In this document: one piece after another, positions 6,428 through 14,114 of the stretch
Layout of the letters: each line of letters opens with the position of its first letter
Position numbering within the stretch: position 1 is the stretch's first letter
Origin: Candidatus Helarchaeota archaeon
GTDB taxonomy: Archaea; Asgardarchaeota; Lokiarchaeia; Helarchaeales; HEL-GB-A
DNA length: 18,828 nt
Direction: 5' to 3'
Assembly: GCA_013375455.1 (NCBI GenBank)
Contig: JABXJT010000093.1
Location: 1 to 18,828 of the forward strand
The notes under the pieces: generated by a model
Seen by the model: only the letters and a program-made list of their open reading frames with translations
Databases searched by the model: none
Told to the model about the DNA's origin: nothing
Made by a program: the position numbers and the translations under genes

Positions 6428-7147
6428 TCACCCCCCTTGGTTCTTTAAAATCCTAATTATAATGTCCTTACTATCTAGATTAATGCATATGTCGTTCTCA
6501 CTACCCTCTTTAATGACCACTATTTTGGAATCGAGTAAATTGTTAATGCGATAATAAATTTTTTCTCTCGACTCATCCAAGAATCGATGAATGTCCGATT
6601 TTCTAATAGCCTCTTCTTCAATGAGCAAATTAATGATGTTCTTGTTTAATTCATCCCGTAGTAGAAAATGGTAAATTCCCATCTCTTCACCTATCTCAAT
6701 CGGGAGGAGAATCGTGTACTTCTTAAATTTCACCTTTTTAACGTAATCAAATTTAAGTAGCATCTGGAGATGCCAGATCAATTGCCCTGAGCTTCCAGTG
6801 GTGCCTTTATACGCCTCCCTTATCATCGAAAAATTAGAACCTACGTGGGTTTTAATTAAATCATAAATATTCTTTCTATGCACGTTTGAGAGCACTATTT
6901 CTCTGGTTAATTTCGAGCCTTCTACTAAGATCTTTTTTTCTAGTAGCGATTTAATAATGGCTAATAGAATTTTACGATCAATCCCTAGACGTCTTCTTGC
7001 TTCATAATAAAGGAGCTTCGCGTCCAGCACCCTGTTTTCACTAAGAATGTGTTCAGCAATGTCTAATACCTGTTGGACAATGGGATCCTCTAAGTTGAAA
7101 GATCCGATTGAAATTGTTTGAGTCGTTATTTTGCGAATCTCCCTCAA
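6428..7147 (-). CDS. Multi-winged-helix transcriptional regulator-like protein
   Basis: This 239-residue soluble protein looks like two or three winged-helix units. One covers about residues 25-85 (ILSENRVLDAKLLYYEARRR, LLEKKILVEGSKL), one residues 90-150 (IYDLIKTHVGSNFSMIREAY, GQLIWHLQMLLKFDYVKKV) and one residues 165-235 (IINLLIEEEAIRKSDIHRFL, REKIYYRINNLLDSKIVVIKE). Each has the helix-turn-helix plus wing rhythm. The start is uncertain: TTG at 7147 is the longest choice and lacks a convincing ribosome binding site, so a leaderless message is possible. The stop overlaps the membrane-protein gene downstream, so the two are made together. The pair may form a membrane-linked regulatory system (inference). 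I know of no named family for it. Confidence 0.75.
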   Translation of the reverse strand: MREIRKITTQTISIGSFNLEDPIVQQVLDIAEHILSENRVLDAKLLYYEARRRLGIDRKILLAIIKSLLEKKILVEGSKLTREIVLSNVHRKNIYDLIKTHVGSNFSMIREAYKGTTGSSGQLIWHLQMLLKFDYVKKVKFKKYTILLPIEIGEEMGIYHFLLRDELNKNIINLLIEEEAIRKSDIHRFLDESREKIYYRINNLLDSKIVVIKEGSENDICINLDSKDIIIRILKNQGG

Positions 7148-7289
7148 TCTAAATAAATGGTGATTGCTTTTTCCAGTTTAGTATTCATGTGAGTGTTTTA
7201 TCTAATAATCATACAATAATATTCATGACAACTATTCTATGAAAAACCCTTTTGAAATTCATTTTATATTTCTTTTTCCGCCTTAAAAA

Positions 7290-8621
7290 TTAAAAGGCGA
7301 TTGATGGGACTTTAATCTTTTTATCTTTTTCTGCGATACGTTTTAGGCACAACTGAACACCGACGGGGATTAAGTCACCTGCAACCCCTGACCCTTTACA
7401 ATCCATTCCAACCAGGTATAAATTCTCAATAGGCGACTCAGGGTCCAACCGCTGGTCACCTACCTGCCCGAACGATTGCCCTATTTCCGCGCCAGGCCAG
7501 GTTTTATAGAAGACCATTTCGCGTTTCATATGGATGAGGGAATCTAGATTTGGGAATAGGTTATGGAGGTCGTTCCAGGCGAGCTCCAGTTCCTTTTGAA
7601 TGTTATTCGACTCCAACACGATGAAGACGTCGATCATGTGTTTGCCAGGAGGAGCAACGCTCGGATCAAAGAAGGTCGGGGAGAAAATGCCTGCAACTCG
7701 CTCGGCATCGGGGGGAATGGTGATGGCGCAAGCACTGGTCACGGGTTTATCCAATCCAAGGATGATCGCAGCACAATCAATGGGTTTTGCATGTTTTATG
7801 TAATCTACATAATCGCTGGGAAGGTTTTTCTGGCCAACCAGCTTGATCAACCGATGAGCCCCTGCATTGTGAATTACATTCTTTGCATAAAGGGATGTGC
7901 CAGTTTCTAGCTCCACGCCTTTGGCCACATCATCTTCAATGATTATACGATCCACCCCCGTGCAGGTTCGAATTTCACCACCGTTGTTTAATATTACCAT
8001 CTCAAGCGCTTTTATGATGGATTTGGTTCCGCCTTTAGCGAAGCCGAACTTTCCACCGGTCTTCATCACGTCATGTAGGATTATCCGTAATTCAGTGGCG
8101 GGGAGCGTGTCTAAAGTTAATCCTGAAGCGGTCCCAATCGTGTGACCCAAAGTGTTCTGGACAATTTCATCCTTTGTGACGGACTCAACAAGATCACGAG
8201 AGGACGTTTCAGGGGTGATTTCTGTGGTTTTGGCGAGAAGATTCATGAGCACTTGGAAAAAACCTTCAACATTTACCCCACTACCTGTTAAAGGCTTGTA
8301 ATAGTCAAGCTCTACCTGGTTATTGAACCGAACCTTAAATAGCGGAGCGGGACGGTGCTTTTGCCCTCTATCACGGAGGGTTACATAATCGACCTTGGCT
8401 CCGACTTCTTCGCAAAAGCGACCGATATGGGACTTGATGCCCATTGAAGTCCAGGCGCCGCTCGTAATTTCATACCCTTGATGCGAAATTTCCGTGTACC
8501 TGCCACCTATGAAAGGGAGTTGTTCCAACATTAGAACTTTCTTTCCATCACGGCAGAGGGAAGCTGCGGTCATTAATCCCCCGATACCCGCCCCTATTAT
8601 GATAAAATCGCGTTCGACCAT
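7290..8621 (-). CDS. Phytoene dehydrogenase-like FAD/NAD(P)-binding oxidoreductase
   Basis: This 443-residue protein opens with a Rossmann dinucleotide motif, GAGIGG (residues 10-15), and the acidic Glu33 at the end of the second strand (VLMLEQ), followed by FIGGR. This layout is typical of the CrtI/amine-oxidase superfamily. The C-terminal block NLYLVGMDCKGSGVAGDLIP holds the second FAD-binding segment. It could saturate or desaturate polyprenyl chains, but the sequence does not fix a substrate. It lies 16 bases downstream of a two-cluster ferredoxin gene with its own GGGAGGAA ribosome binding site, so electrons probably pass between the two products. The geranylgeranyl reductase family is an alternative relative, though the opening and closing motifs fit the CrtI-like group better. 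Confidence 0.85.
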   Translation of the reverse strand: MVERDFIIIGAGIGGLMTAASLCRDGKKVLMLEQLPFIGGRYTEISHQGYEITSGAWTSMGIKSHIGRFCEEVGAKVDYVTLRDRGQKHRPAPLFKVRFNNQVELDYYKPLTGSGVNVEGFFQVLMNLLAKTTEITPETSSRDLVESVTKDEIVQNTLGHTIGTASGLTLDTLPATELRIILHDVMKTGGKFGFAKGGTKSIIKALEMVILNNGGEIRTCTGVDRIIIEDDVAKGVELETGTSLYAKNVIHNAGAHRLIKLVGQKNLPSDYVDYIKHAKPIDCAAIILGLDKPVTSACAITIPPDAERVAGIFSPTFFDPSVAPPGKHMIDVFIVLESNNIQKELELAWNDLHNLFPNLDSLIHMKREMVFYKTWPGAEIGQSFGQVGDQRLDPESPIENLYLVGMDCKGSGVAGDLIPVGVQLCLKRIAEKDKKIKVPSIAF

Positions 8622-8637
8622 TAATTCATTCCTCCCA

Positions 8638-8817
8638 TTACTCTTCCCGTATCACCTGAATTGCTTTATTAGGACAATAATAAACACATGCGCCACAAAG
8701 CTCACATTTCTCAGGATCTACAATTATTTGGTAATCTTCGTAGGAGAAGGCTTCTTGCCCGCAGGAGAGCACGCAATAGTTGCACCCGCAACATTTCTCG
8801 TGATCAATTTCAATCAT
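8638..8817 (-). CDS. Small 2x[4Fe-4S] ferredoxin
   Basis: A 59-residue ferredoxin. The first cluster site is CCGCNYCVLSC and the second CELCGACVYYCP, each with the CxxCxxCxxxC spacing that binds a [4Fe-4S] cluster. The sequence runs from MIEIDHEK to QVIREE with a stop at 8638. It carries low-potential electrons in the cytoplasm. Its position directly ahead of the FAD oxidoreductase suggests it is the partner that feeds or drains that enzyme. The gene diverges from the Lrp-type regulator at 8954, with about 136 bases between them for shared control. Confidence 0.93.
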   Translation of the reverse strand: MIEIDHEKCCGCNYCVLSCGQEAFSYEDYQIIVDPEKCELCGACVYYCPNKAIQVIREE

Positions 8818-8953
8818 TTCGAGTCCTCGCTCTTTAGGTTATGTGTTGCATGAAAGCGTATTAATTTAGTCTCGTTCTGAGGATGGGAGTATTGAATTTC
8901 TTAACACTGTTATGATTACACTTTTAATAATTTAATGATATAATATACACATA

Positions 8954-9526
8954 ATGAAACTAAATGAATTAGATACTAAAAATAAGAAGTTAATCCAGCT
9001 CTTACAGGAGAACGGACGCAACTCGCTGACGGATTTAGGGAAGCAACTGAATTTATCGCATGTGAGCGTACAGAAGCGATTAAAGAAGCTAGTCGAGAAT
9101 AATCAAGTACAGGTTTCTGCAAATCTCAGCTCAACGAAGCTAGAAATTTGTTATGCAGTCGTTTTAGTAGAGGTCGATAGTTATGAGCAGCTGAAAAGTA
9201 TGATGGAGAAATTTTCCAAATGTCCTCGGCTGGTCTTTTTTGGTACGATGACAGGTGCCTATAATCTCATCGCGATCATTGCAGCTGAGAATCAAGACGT
9301 TCTTCAGAGCGTCATCAATGTATGTTCAATGCGAAATGAACCGGGGCTGCGACGGTCCGAGGTATCCATCATCGATATTCCGCTTAGACCCGAATTCATA
9401 CCATTTAAAATGCCTATAGGGGATGACAAGGAGTTGGCTCCTTGTGGCACGAATTGTAAGGATTGTGAACGATTGACGGAAAAGAAATGTCTTGGATGTC
9501 CCACAACGAAATGGTACGGATTATAA
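8954..9526 (+). CDS. Lrp/AsnC-type regulator with an added C-terminal cysteine cluster
   Basis: Residues 1-60 form an Lrp-type helix-turn-helix (LDTKNKKLIQLLQENGRNSL, SHVSVQKRLKKL). Residues 65-140 form the RAM-like alpha/beta domain that binds small ligands and assembles octamers (CYAVVLVEVDSYEQL, GTMTGAYNLIAII). The unusual part is the tail at about 162-187, CGTNCKDCERL and KKCLGCPTT, with five cysteines in a CGxxCxxC...CxxCP array that could hold an iron-sulfur cluster or zinc. Lrp proteins are normally about 150 residues, so this adds about 40. It diverges from the ferredoxin/FAD-oxidoreductase operon and may regulate it, perhaps by sensing redox or iron state (inference). No strong Shine-Dalgarno precedes the ATG. 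Confidence 0.87.
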   Translation: MKLNELDTKNKKLIQLLQENGRNSLTDLGKQLNLSHVSVQKRLKKLVENNQVQVSANLSSTKLEICYAVVLVEVDSYEQLKSMMEKFSKCPRLVFFGTMTGAYNLIAIIAAENQDVLQSVINVCSMRNEPGLRRSEVSIIDIPLRPEFIPFKMPIGDDKELAPCGTNCKDCERLTEKKCLGCPTTKWYGL

Positions 9527-9563
9527 TAAGTTCTATTCAGAACTCAAGGAAAAAGAATAAAAC

Positions 9564-9623
9564 CTTTAAATAATTAAATTCTAATACAGACATGATGCCC
9601 TAACAAAGGAGGCACCTGGGATT
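9564..9623 (+). promoter_or_regulatory. TATA-like box and strong ribosome binding site before the 9621/9693 gene
   Basis: CTTTAAATAATT (9564-9575) is TATA-like and predicts a transcript start near 9594. AAAGGAGG (9605-9612) is the strongest Shine-Dalgarno in the window and ends eight bases before an in-frame ATT at 9621. No ATG, GTG or TTG in frame sits at a suitable distance, and the ATG at 9693 has no ribosome binding site. Confidence 0.6.
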
Positions 9624-9692
9624 CCGAAAACTAGTTATGGCGAAATTCCCGATACTCTAAAGACAAAAGTTTTTCTGCCTTTAGCGCATAAT

Positions 9693-10793
9693 ATGTGGCC
9701 CATCATTGAGCTTCACGGGTGGGACTATTCGCATGATGCAATGGACAAAGTTTTCAAAAACTACTATAATTTAGTCAAGGTGCGCCTCGATGAAGCAATA
9801 ATGACCGCACGGCAGATAATTGAACGAAAAATCCAACGTCCAGATCGCATATTGACCTACTTTTTCTTTCCAGTCGTATTTTGTATCAGGGGTGATTTGC
9901 AGGCTGGAACCACTAAGCTCCTTTTTGGTGAGAGCACCGACACAACTTTCATTCTACTGGATGATTTTGTGGAAGGGCAGATTGGGTTAATGTTCAATTG
10001 TCACATGGAAGATGGCGTGCCGGTGGATTGGTGGCTGATTGATGAGGAAAACCAGGGCGAAGTACTGGACCGGCGGCATATAAAACTTGGGCTTAAGTTG
10101 AAAGAACTCCCTGAAAAAATATCGCCTCTCTACAAGAGTGGACAAAGAATCATTGAAGTGCTGAAGGATATTCGGAATGAGCGCACGCCCCAATGGTCCG
10201 ATAGTACCTATCATATATGTCTTTGCTGGATGAGTGAGGCCTGTAATTTGGGAGTCGAAATTAGCAATCATGAATCGTTTGCGGGCGTATTTGATGCATT
10301 AACTGCTAAACCTAAGTGGCACTTGTTTGATAATTATGTCTCATTAGTTCCTTGGCCGCCCCTCATCCCCACATTCTTGAATCTCGGGAGGCGCCCCTTC
10401 ACGTTACGTTTAGCGGGACTATTTTGTGAAGATTACCTTTACCTCCAAGGCTTGGGTGATTACTGGATAAATTGGATGAAAGACGCCATTCCTGAAATAT
10501 ATGAACTCACCCTCCGGGCGCGTTTAGAAGAAGACGGGGTACAGTTTCCTGTGAATACCCTCAATTGCGAGATGCCAAATCTGCTTGATAAAAACATTTA
10601 TGAAAAAAGTGAGTTTAGTTGGAAATATCCAGAAGGTGAAAAGATCTTCGCAGCAGATCTTGGATTCACGGTCGAAGAAACGCTCCAAGGAGTCTATCTA
10701 GATTTGACTCACGAAAGCCCAGCAAGTAAATCAATTAGTTCAGATAATATTTTATCGTATGGCATTGGCAGAAGCACGAAAGTCTATAAATAA
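9693..10793 (+). CDS. Uncharacterised soluble protein, probably starting at ATT 9621
   Basis: I do not recognise this protein (366 residues from the ATG at 9693). It is rich in aromatic residues and tryptophan, including WPIIELHGWDYSHDAM, GVPVDWWLIDEENQGEVLD and LVPWPPLIPTFLNLGRRPF. It has no membrane helices, signal peptide or known catalytic motif. Cysteines are spread out (FNCHMED, HICLCWMSEACN) without a metal pattern. The open frame extends 24 codons upstream as PKTSYGEIPDTLKTKVFLPL, preceded by ATT at 9621 and a strong AAAGGAGG at the right distance. The true protein may therefore have 390 residues and start at ATT. It leads a plus-strand run of four genes; the next begins 17 bases after its stop. 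Confidence 0.75.
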   Translation: MWPIIELHGWDYSHDAMDKVFKNYYNLVKVRLDEAIMTARQIIERKIQRPDRILTYFFFPVVFCIRGDLQAGTTKLLFGESTDTTFILLDDFVEGQIGLMFNCHMEDGVPVDWWLIDEENQGEVLDRRHIKLGLKLKELPEKISPLYKSGQRIIEVLKDIRNERTPQWSDSTYHICLCWMSEACNLGVEISNHESFAGVFDALTAKPKWHLFDNYVSLVPWPPLIPTFLNLGRRPFTLRLAGLFCEDYLYLQGLGDYWINWMKDAIPEIYELTLRARLEEDGVQFPVNTLNCEMPNLLDKNIYEKSEFSWKYPEGEKIFAADLGFTVEETLQGVYLDLTHESPASKSISSDNILSYGIGRSTKVYK

Positions 10794-10810
10794 TCTTCTA
10801 AGGTTTTAGT

Positions 10811-11311
10811 ATGAAGAAATATATTCGTGTTTTACTCCTGTTAAGTCCCCTAATCATTGCGGGATTTGGTTACTACGAACTTACAAAGCCATGGCAACCA
10901 CCAATATCCCCGGATGGACCACATTTTACAACAATCGGGGCATTGCTGGACCACAATGAGACCTATAAGGCGCCAATGAAGGTCATTTTTAACAATGATG
11001 TCTTCAATAAGACGGGGGATATTTTATTTTTCAATGCAGGCGGTAGGTTTTTAAAAGTCAATTGCTCGGGAGTGGATGCAAGTGCCATCGAATCAGGTAT
11101 GATGTTGTATATAATTGGAGTTTCTTACCTCCACGACCCGACAAAAGAATATTTCTTAGCTGAAGACATCCACATTCACGTTACTTACTCGTTATACCTC
11201 TCCATTCCTGGCGCCATATTAATTCTCCTCATCTTATTTGTGGGATTCCGATTCACTCTTGATGATTTTAGTTTCTCAAGAAAGAAACTGGAGGAGCACA
11301 AAGATGCCTGA
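10811..11311 (+). CDS. Membrane-anchored protein with a short extracellular OB-like domain
   Basis: This protein has 166 residues. A hydrophobic segment at about residues 5-22 (IRVLLLLSPLIIAGFGYY) acts as a signal anchor, and a second at about 128-150 (LSIPGAILILLILFVGFRF) leaves a short basic tail in the cytoplasm. The 100-residue stretch between them is probably outside the cell. It holds NxS/T glycosylation sites (NET, NKT, NCS) and a beta-rich pattern (MKVIFNNDVFNKTGDILFF, GMMLYIIGVSYL) like small OB-fold domains. The ATG has AAGGT upstream. The end overlaps the next gene by eight bases, so it is likely made with the DUF457-type protein. The fold is a guess and the function is unknown. 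Confidence 0.75.
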   Translation: MKKYIRVLLLLSPLIIAGFGYYELTKPWQPPISPDGPHFTTIGALLDHNETYKAPMKVIFNNDVFNKTGDILFFNAGGRFLKVNCSGVDASAIESGMMLYIIGVSYLHDPTKEYFLAEDIHIHVTYSLYLSIPGAILILLILFVGFRFTLDDFSFSRKKLEEHKDA

Positions 11312-11855
11312 TTGGCTGACGCACATGGGTATTGCTTATATCATCGTCTGGGGCATTAGCAAGATGCCAAGATATGAAGGGCGGATAAGGAAGTATTTCT
11401 GGTTTTTTATCATTGGAATGGTTGCGCCAGATATTGAACGTATTGTTCGAGTTATAGCCCGGCAATTAGGGAGTGGTACCTTAATGGAAATTTCTTATGC
11501 CTTCACGACCATCTCACATTCCATCCTTGGTGTCTTGATTATAAGTTTATTCATAACTTCCTTTTTCCCACACGAGAAAGATACAAAGCTGATTTATGCC
11601 ACGCTCGTGATTGGAGGGATGGGGCATCTCTTGACCGACATAATAATGTGGCCCTGGGCAGGGATGGGGCTTAATCTCTTATATCCCTTGACGGGCTCCG
11701 ATTTCGCATATTCCTTTCATCTGGTTTGGCCAGGGGGCTTTGTTCCCTTAATAATCACTGCAGGAATCGTTCTTGGAACCGTCATCATCGATTTACTTCT
11801 GAAGAATTTTAGCGTGTTTAATTTAAAGTTGGTAAGGAAAGTAATCGAAGAATGA
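11304..11855 (+). CDS. DUF457/YdjM-type membrane-bound metal-dependent hydrolase-like protein
   Basis: A polytopic protein of 183 residues. It opens MPDWLTHMGIAY, the family hallmark with a histidine close to the N-terminus. It also has GMVAPDIERI, TISHSILGV and GGMGHLLTDIIMWPW, giving the pattern of His and Asp residues on membrane helices seen in the YdjM/LexA-regulated hydrolase family. About four to five helices are visible. The family is thought to hydrolyse phospho- or membrane-linked substrates, but members are poorly characterised. I start at ATG 11304 because GGAGGAG (11290-11296) lies seven bases upstream and the next residues match the family start; an open frame extends upstream without support. 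It overlaps the upstream gene by eight bases. Confidence 0.85.
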   Translation: MPDWLTHMGIAYIIVWGISKMPRYEGRIRKYFWFFIIGMVAPDIERIVRVIARQLGSGTLMEISYAFTTISHSILGVLIISLFITSFFPHEKDTKLIYATLVIGGMGHLLTDIIMWPWAGMGLNLLYPLTGSDFAYSFHLVWPGGFVPLIITAGIVLGTVIIDLLLKNFSVFNLKLVRKVIEE

Positions 11856-11892
11856 TCTATTATATGATATTTAAAATTATGAATTGGTAAAA

Positions 11893-13626
11893 ATGCACTC
11901 TGATAATTCAAAACTCAAGCGAAAATCCATCATTCAATTGATTACAATAGTCGGTATCGCCCTACTATTACATTTTGGTATCATTCTCCTGTTACAATTC
12001 GATAGTGCTGGATGGTTGCAACCATTTAATGAGATAGTTGGAGACGTGTTCGGCACTGGAACGGAGGTCATCATGCCAATTGCCTCTCTGAGTGTATGGT
12101 TTTTCGCCATTTCTATAGCCTGGTTTATCCATCGTGATAATCCATACATCAATAATTTACTGATATTCTCATTGATTCCCCTTGCCATTATGGTCGTGGT
12201 GGAATTCGCATGTTATTTTCTATTTTGGGATTATATCCATTTGTTACCCTTCATCGTCGGTCTGTATATAATTTGGAAAAAGAGATCGACCTTAAGGCAG
12301 AATTACATTCTCCTATCCGCTCTAGGTCTCATTGGTCTACTCTTTTTGCTGTATTATCTCAATTTAGCATATTCAGCCATCCCAGAACTAATGTTTTTAA
12401 TTTTTATGCCTATTTATTTTGGTGTATTAGCAGGGGTATCGTTTTTCTTAAGGGGAAGAAGGGAACCAAAGAAAGGGATTCTTAGGAAGATCGGGAAAGG
12501 ATTCCTGATTTGCTTCTGGGGAATAGGGCTGTTGTTAGGAACAATGGTTCTCTATTGGTACATGAGACCGAGCGATTATGTTGTCAATGAAAACATCGTC
12601 ATCGATTCCTGGATAGCTGTTGATGAAGGAATACATAATTCGAACTCCGATATGCTTTACTGGAATGAAACGGGAGTCATATATTTGGTTCACGACCGTC
12701 GTCCCTTTCATTTAGGAACGCCTGACGCGAAGATTATTGTATGGAATTCGACCGATGCCCGTCAATGGACGAAAGTCGCAGAATTCAATGTAACGGGCGA
12801 GGACGTGCGGGACCCGAAGTTTGGCATCATTAACAATCGCCTCTACTTGTACTTCTTAAAGAATAAAGCGTTCCCCATGGCAATACCCTACTCTACCGTT
12901 TATACTTATACGGACGATGGAGTCAATTGGGCGCCAGTTCGAGATATTGCACCAGCTAATACACTTTTTTGGGGTTCTACGACAAATGATAATATCACTT
13001 GGTATTTACCGGCGTATGCCAGAAATCCATACAGTGTTTATCTTTTAAATTCAACTGATGGAGAAAATTGGAGCATACATGCAACGATGTATTCTGGGGA
13101 AATGATTTCCGAAAGCGCTATTGAATTTTTACCGGATGGTCGGATGATGCTCGTGAGTCGAATGGAAGGCTTCGGAGCAGGCGCGTTTGGAAATGCGAAT
13201 GCCTCTACCTTGATCGCAACCTCTCCATTTCCTTATACCGATTGGTCCTCTTATATTAAATCAACGGTGGATAAGCTAGATGGGCTCGCCCTCTTCTCCT
13301 ACGATAACAAAACGTATGCGGCTGCACGGCATCAACCAGGGTCGCGCGGATTATTTACCGAGTTGGGGAGTGTTTTTACCCGAAAACGTACCTCTCTCTT
13401 TTTGGTGAATGAAACTACAGGACTCACATACATAACCGACGTACCTTCAGCGGGGGATACGGCGTATTGCGGAGTAGTACTGAACGGGACAGAAGCCTAT
13501 ATCAGTTACTACACTAGCGACATTCGGTACGATTACCCTTGGGTGCTCGGCTGGGTGGCTGAGAGTGATATCCGAATCGCGCAAGTGAATCTCACGGCAC
13601 TAGCGATATGGGCCGCCTCACTTTAA
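11893..13626 (+). CDS. Seven-helix membrane protein with extracellular sialidase-like beta-propeller
   Basis: Residues 10-220 or so form about seven hydrophobic helices, which would place the C-terminus outside the cell. The remaining 360 residues look like a BNR/sialidase-type propeller: repeated strands with Asp/Asn-x-Trp turns (STDARQWTKVAEFNV, TDDGVNWAPVRDI, STDGENWSIHATM) and VYLLNSTDG-like blades. Many NxS/T sites suit a surface glycoprotein. It may bind or cleave surface glycans, but the catalytic residues of true sialidases cannot be assigned with confidence. ATG 11893 is the likely start; a TATA-like TTATAT at about 11859-11864 sits roughly 26 bases before it, suggesting a nearly leaderless message. 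A TTG at 11884 is an alternative. It follows the DUF457-type gene. Confidence 0.8.
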   Translation: MHSDNSKLKRKSIIQLITIVGIALLLHFGIILLLQFDSAGWLQPFNEIVGDVFGTGTEVIMPIASLSVWFFAISIAWFIHRDNPYINNLLIFSLIPLAIMVVVEFACYFLFWDYIHLLPFIVGLYIIWKKRSTLRQNYILLSALGLIGLLFLLYYLNLAYSAIPELMFLIFMPIYFGVLAGVSFFLRGRREPKKGILRKIGKGFLICFWGIGLLLGTMVLYWYMRPSDYVVNENIVIDSWIAVDEGIHNSNSDMLYWNETGVIYLVHDRRPFHLGTPDAKIIVWNSTDARQWTKVAEFNVTGEDVRDPKFGIINNRLYLYFLKNKAFPMAIPYSTVYTYTDDGVNWAPVRDIAPANTLFWGSTTNDNITWYLPAYARNPYSVYLLNSTDGENWSIHATMYSGEMISESAIEFLPDGRMMLVSRMEGFGAGAFGNANASTLIATSPFPYTDWSSYIKSTVDKLDGLALFSYDNKTYAAARHQPGSRGLFTELGSVFTRKRTSLFLVNETTGLTYITDVPSAGDTAYCGVVLNGTEAYISYYTSDIRYDYPWVLGWVAESDIRIAQVNLTALAIWAASL

Positions 13627-13828
13627 TACCGTGTCAGACTTCTTCATGACCAATAATATTCTTGAATCATGAGCGGTGGATGCCGATGACCCCCAAATTC
13701 TTCTCCTTACCCTTATACTGATGAAAAAGTCTTCTTGTGTAGTATTTTACATTAAAAGATTTAAAGTGGTCTTCGTCTTTTTTATTTAATTAAGAAAATA
13801 GTACTATATTGGAAAGCGTGATTTTGGA

Positions 13829-14080
13829 ATGAAACTCCACAAGGTATTCACGATTGCAGGGAGCATCTACGTTGGCGTAGGACTTTTATTAGAGATACTT
13901 TATTTTACCATTTGGAAAAATATATATTGGATTTTACTCATCTATCCACCACCTCCTATTCAGAATTTAATAATGATGACACCTTACATTGGTGGATTGC
14001 TCATTTTAATTGGTGGGGTCAGTATAATTACGGGGATATGGTTTTATTTAAAAGCCGATTTGGAAACCCTTCAAAAATAA
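13829..14080 (+). CDS. Small two-helix membrane protein
   Basis: A protein of 83 residues with a hydrophobic helix at about 8-30 (TIAGSIYVGVGLLLEILYF), a short loop containing YPPPP, and a second helix at about 50-73 (GGLLILIGGVSIITGIWFYL). It resembles many unnamed small archaeal membrane proteins and I cannot assign a function. The 200 bases upstream hold a T-rich stretch and a TATA-like region (TTTTATTTAATT near 13780). A ribosome binding site is weak (TTGGA). The gene converges on the repeat protein at 14115. Confidence 0.6.
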   Translation: MKLHKVFTIAGSIYVGVGLLLEILYFTIWKNIYWILLIYPPPPIQNLIMMTPYIGGLLILIGGVSIITGIWFYLKADLETLQK

Positions 14081-14114
14081 TGAATAACACGCCTAAGAAG
14101 TAAAATTAGCTTAT

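Noticed and set aside
11238..11303. Longer version of the DUF457-type protein starting at 11238
   Set aside because: The family start MPDWLTH and a strong GGAGGAG place the start at 11304. The extension overlaps the upstream gene in another frame.
13670..13730. C/D-box guide RNA candidate (CGATGA ... CTGATGA)
   Set aside because: The first box departs from RTGATGA and no final CTGA box is found at the right distance.
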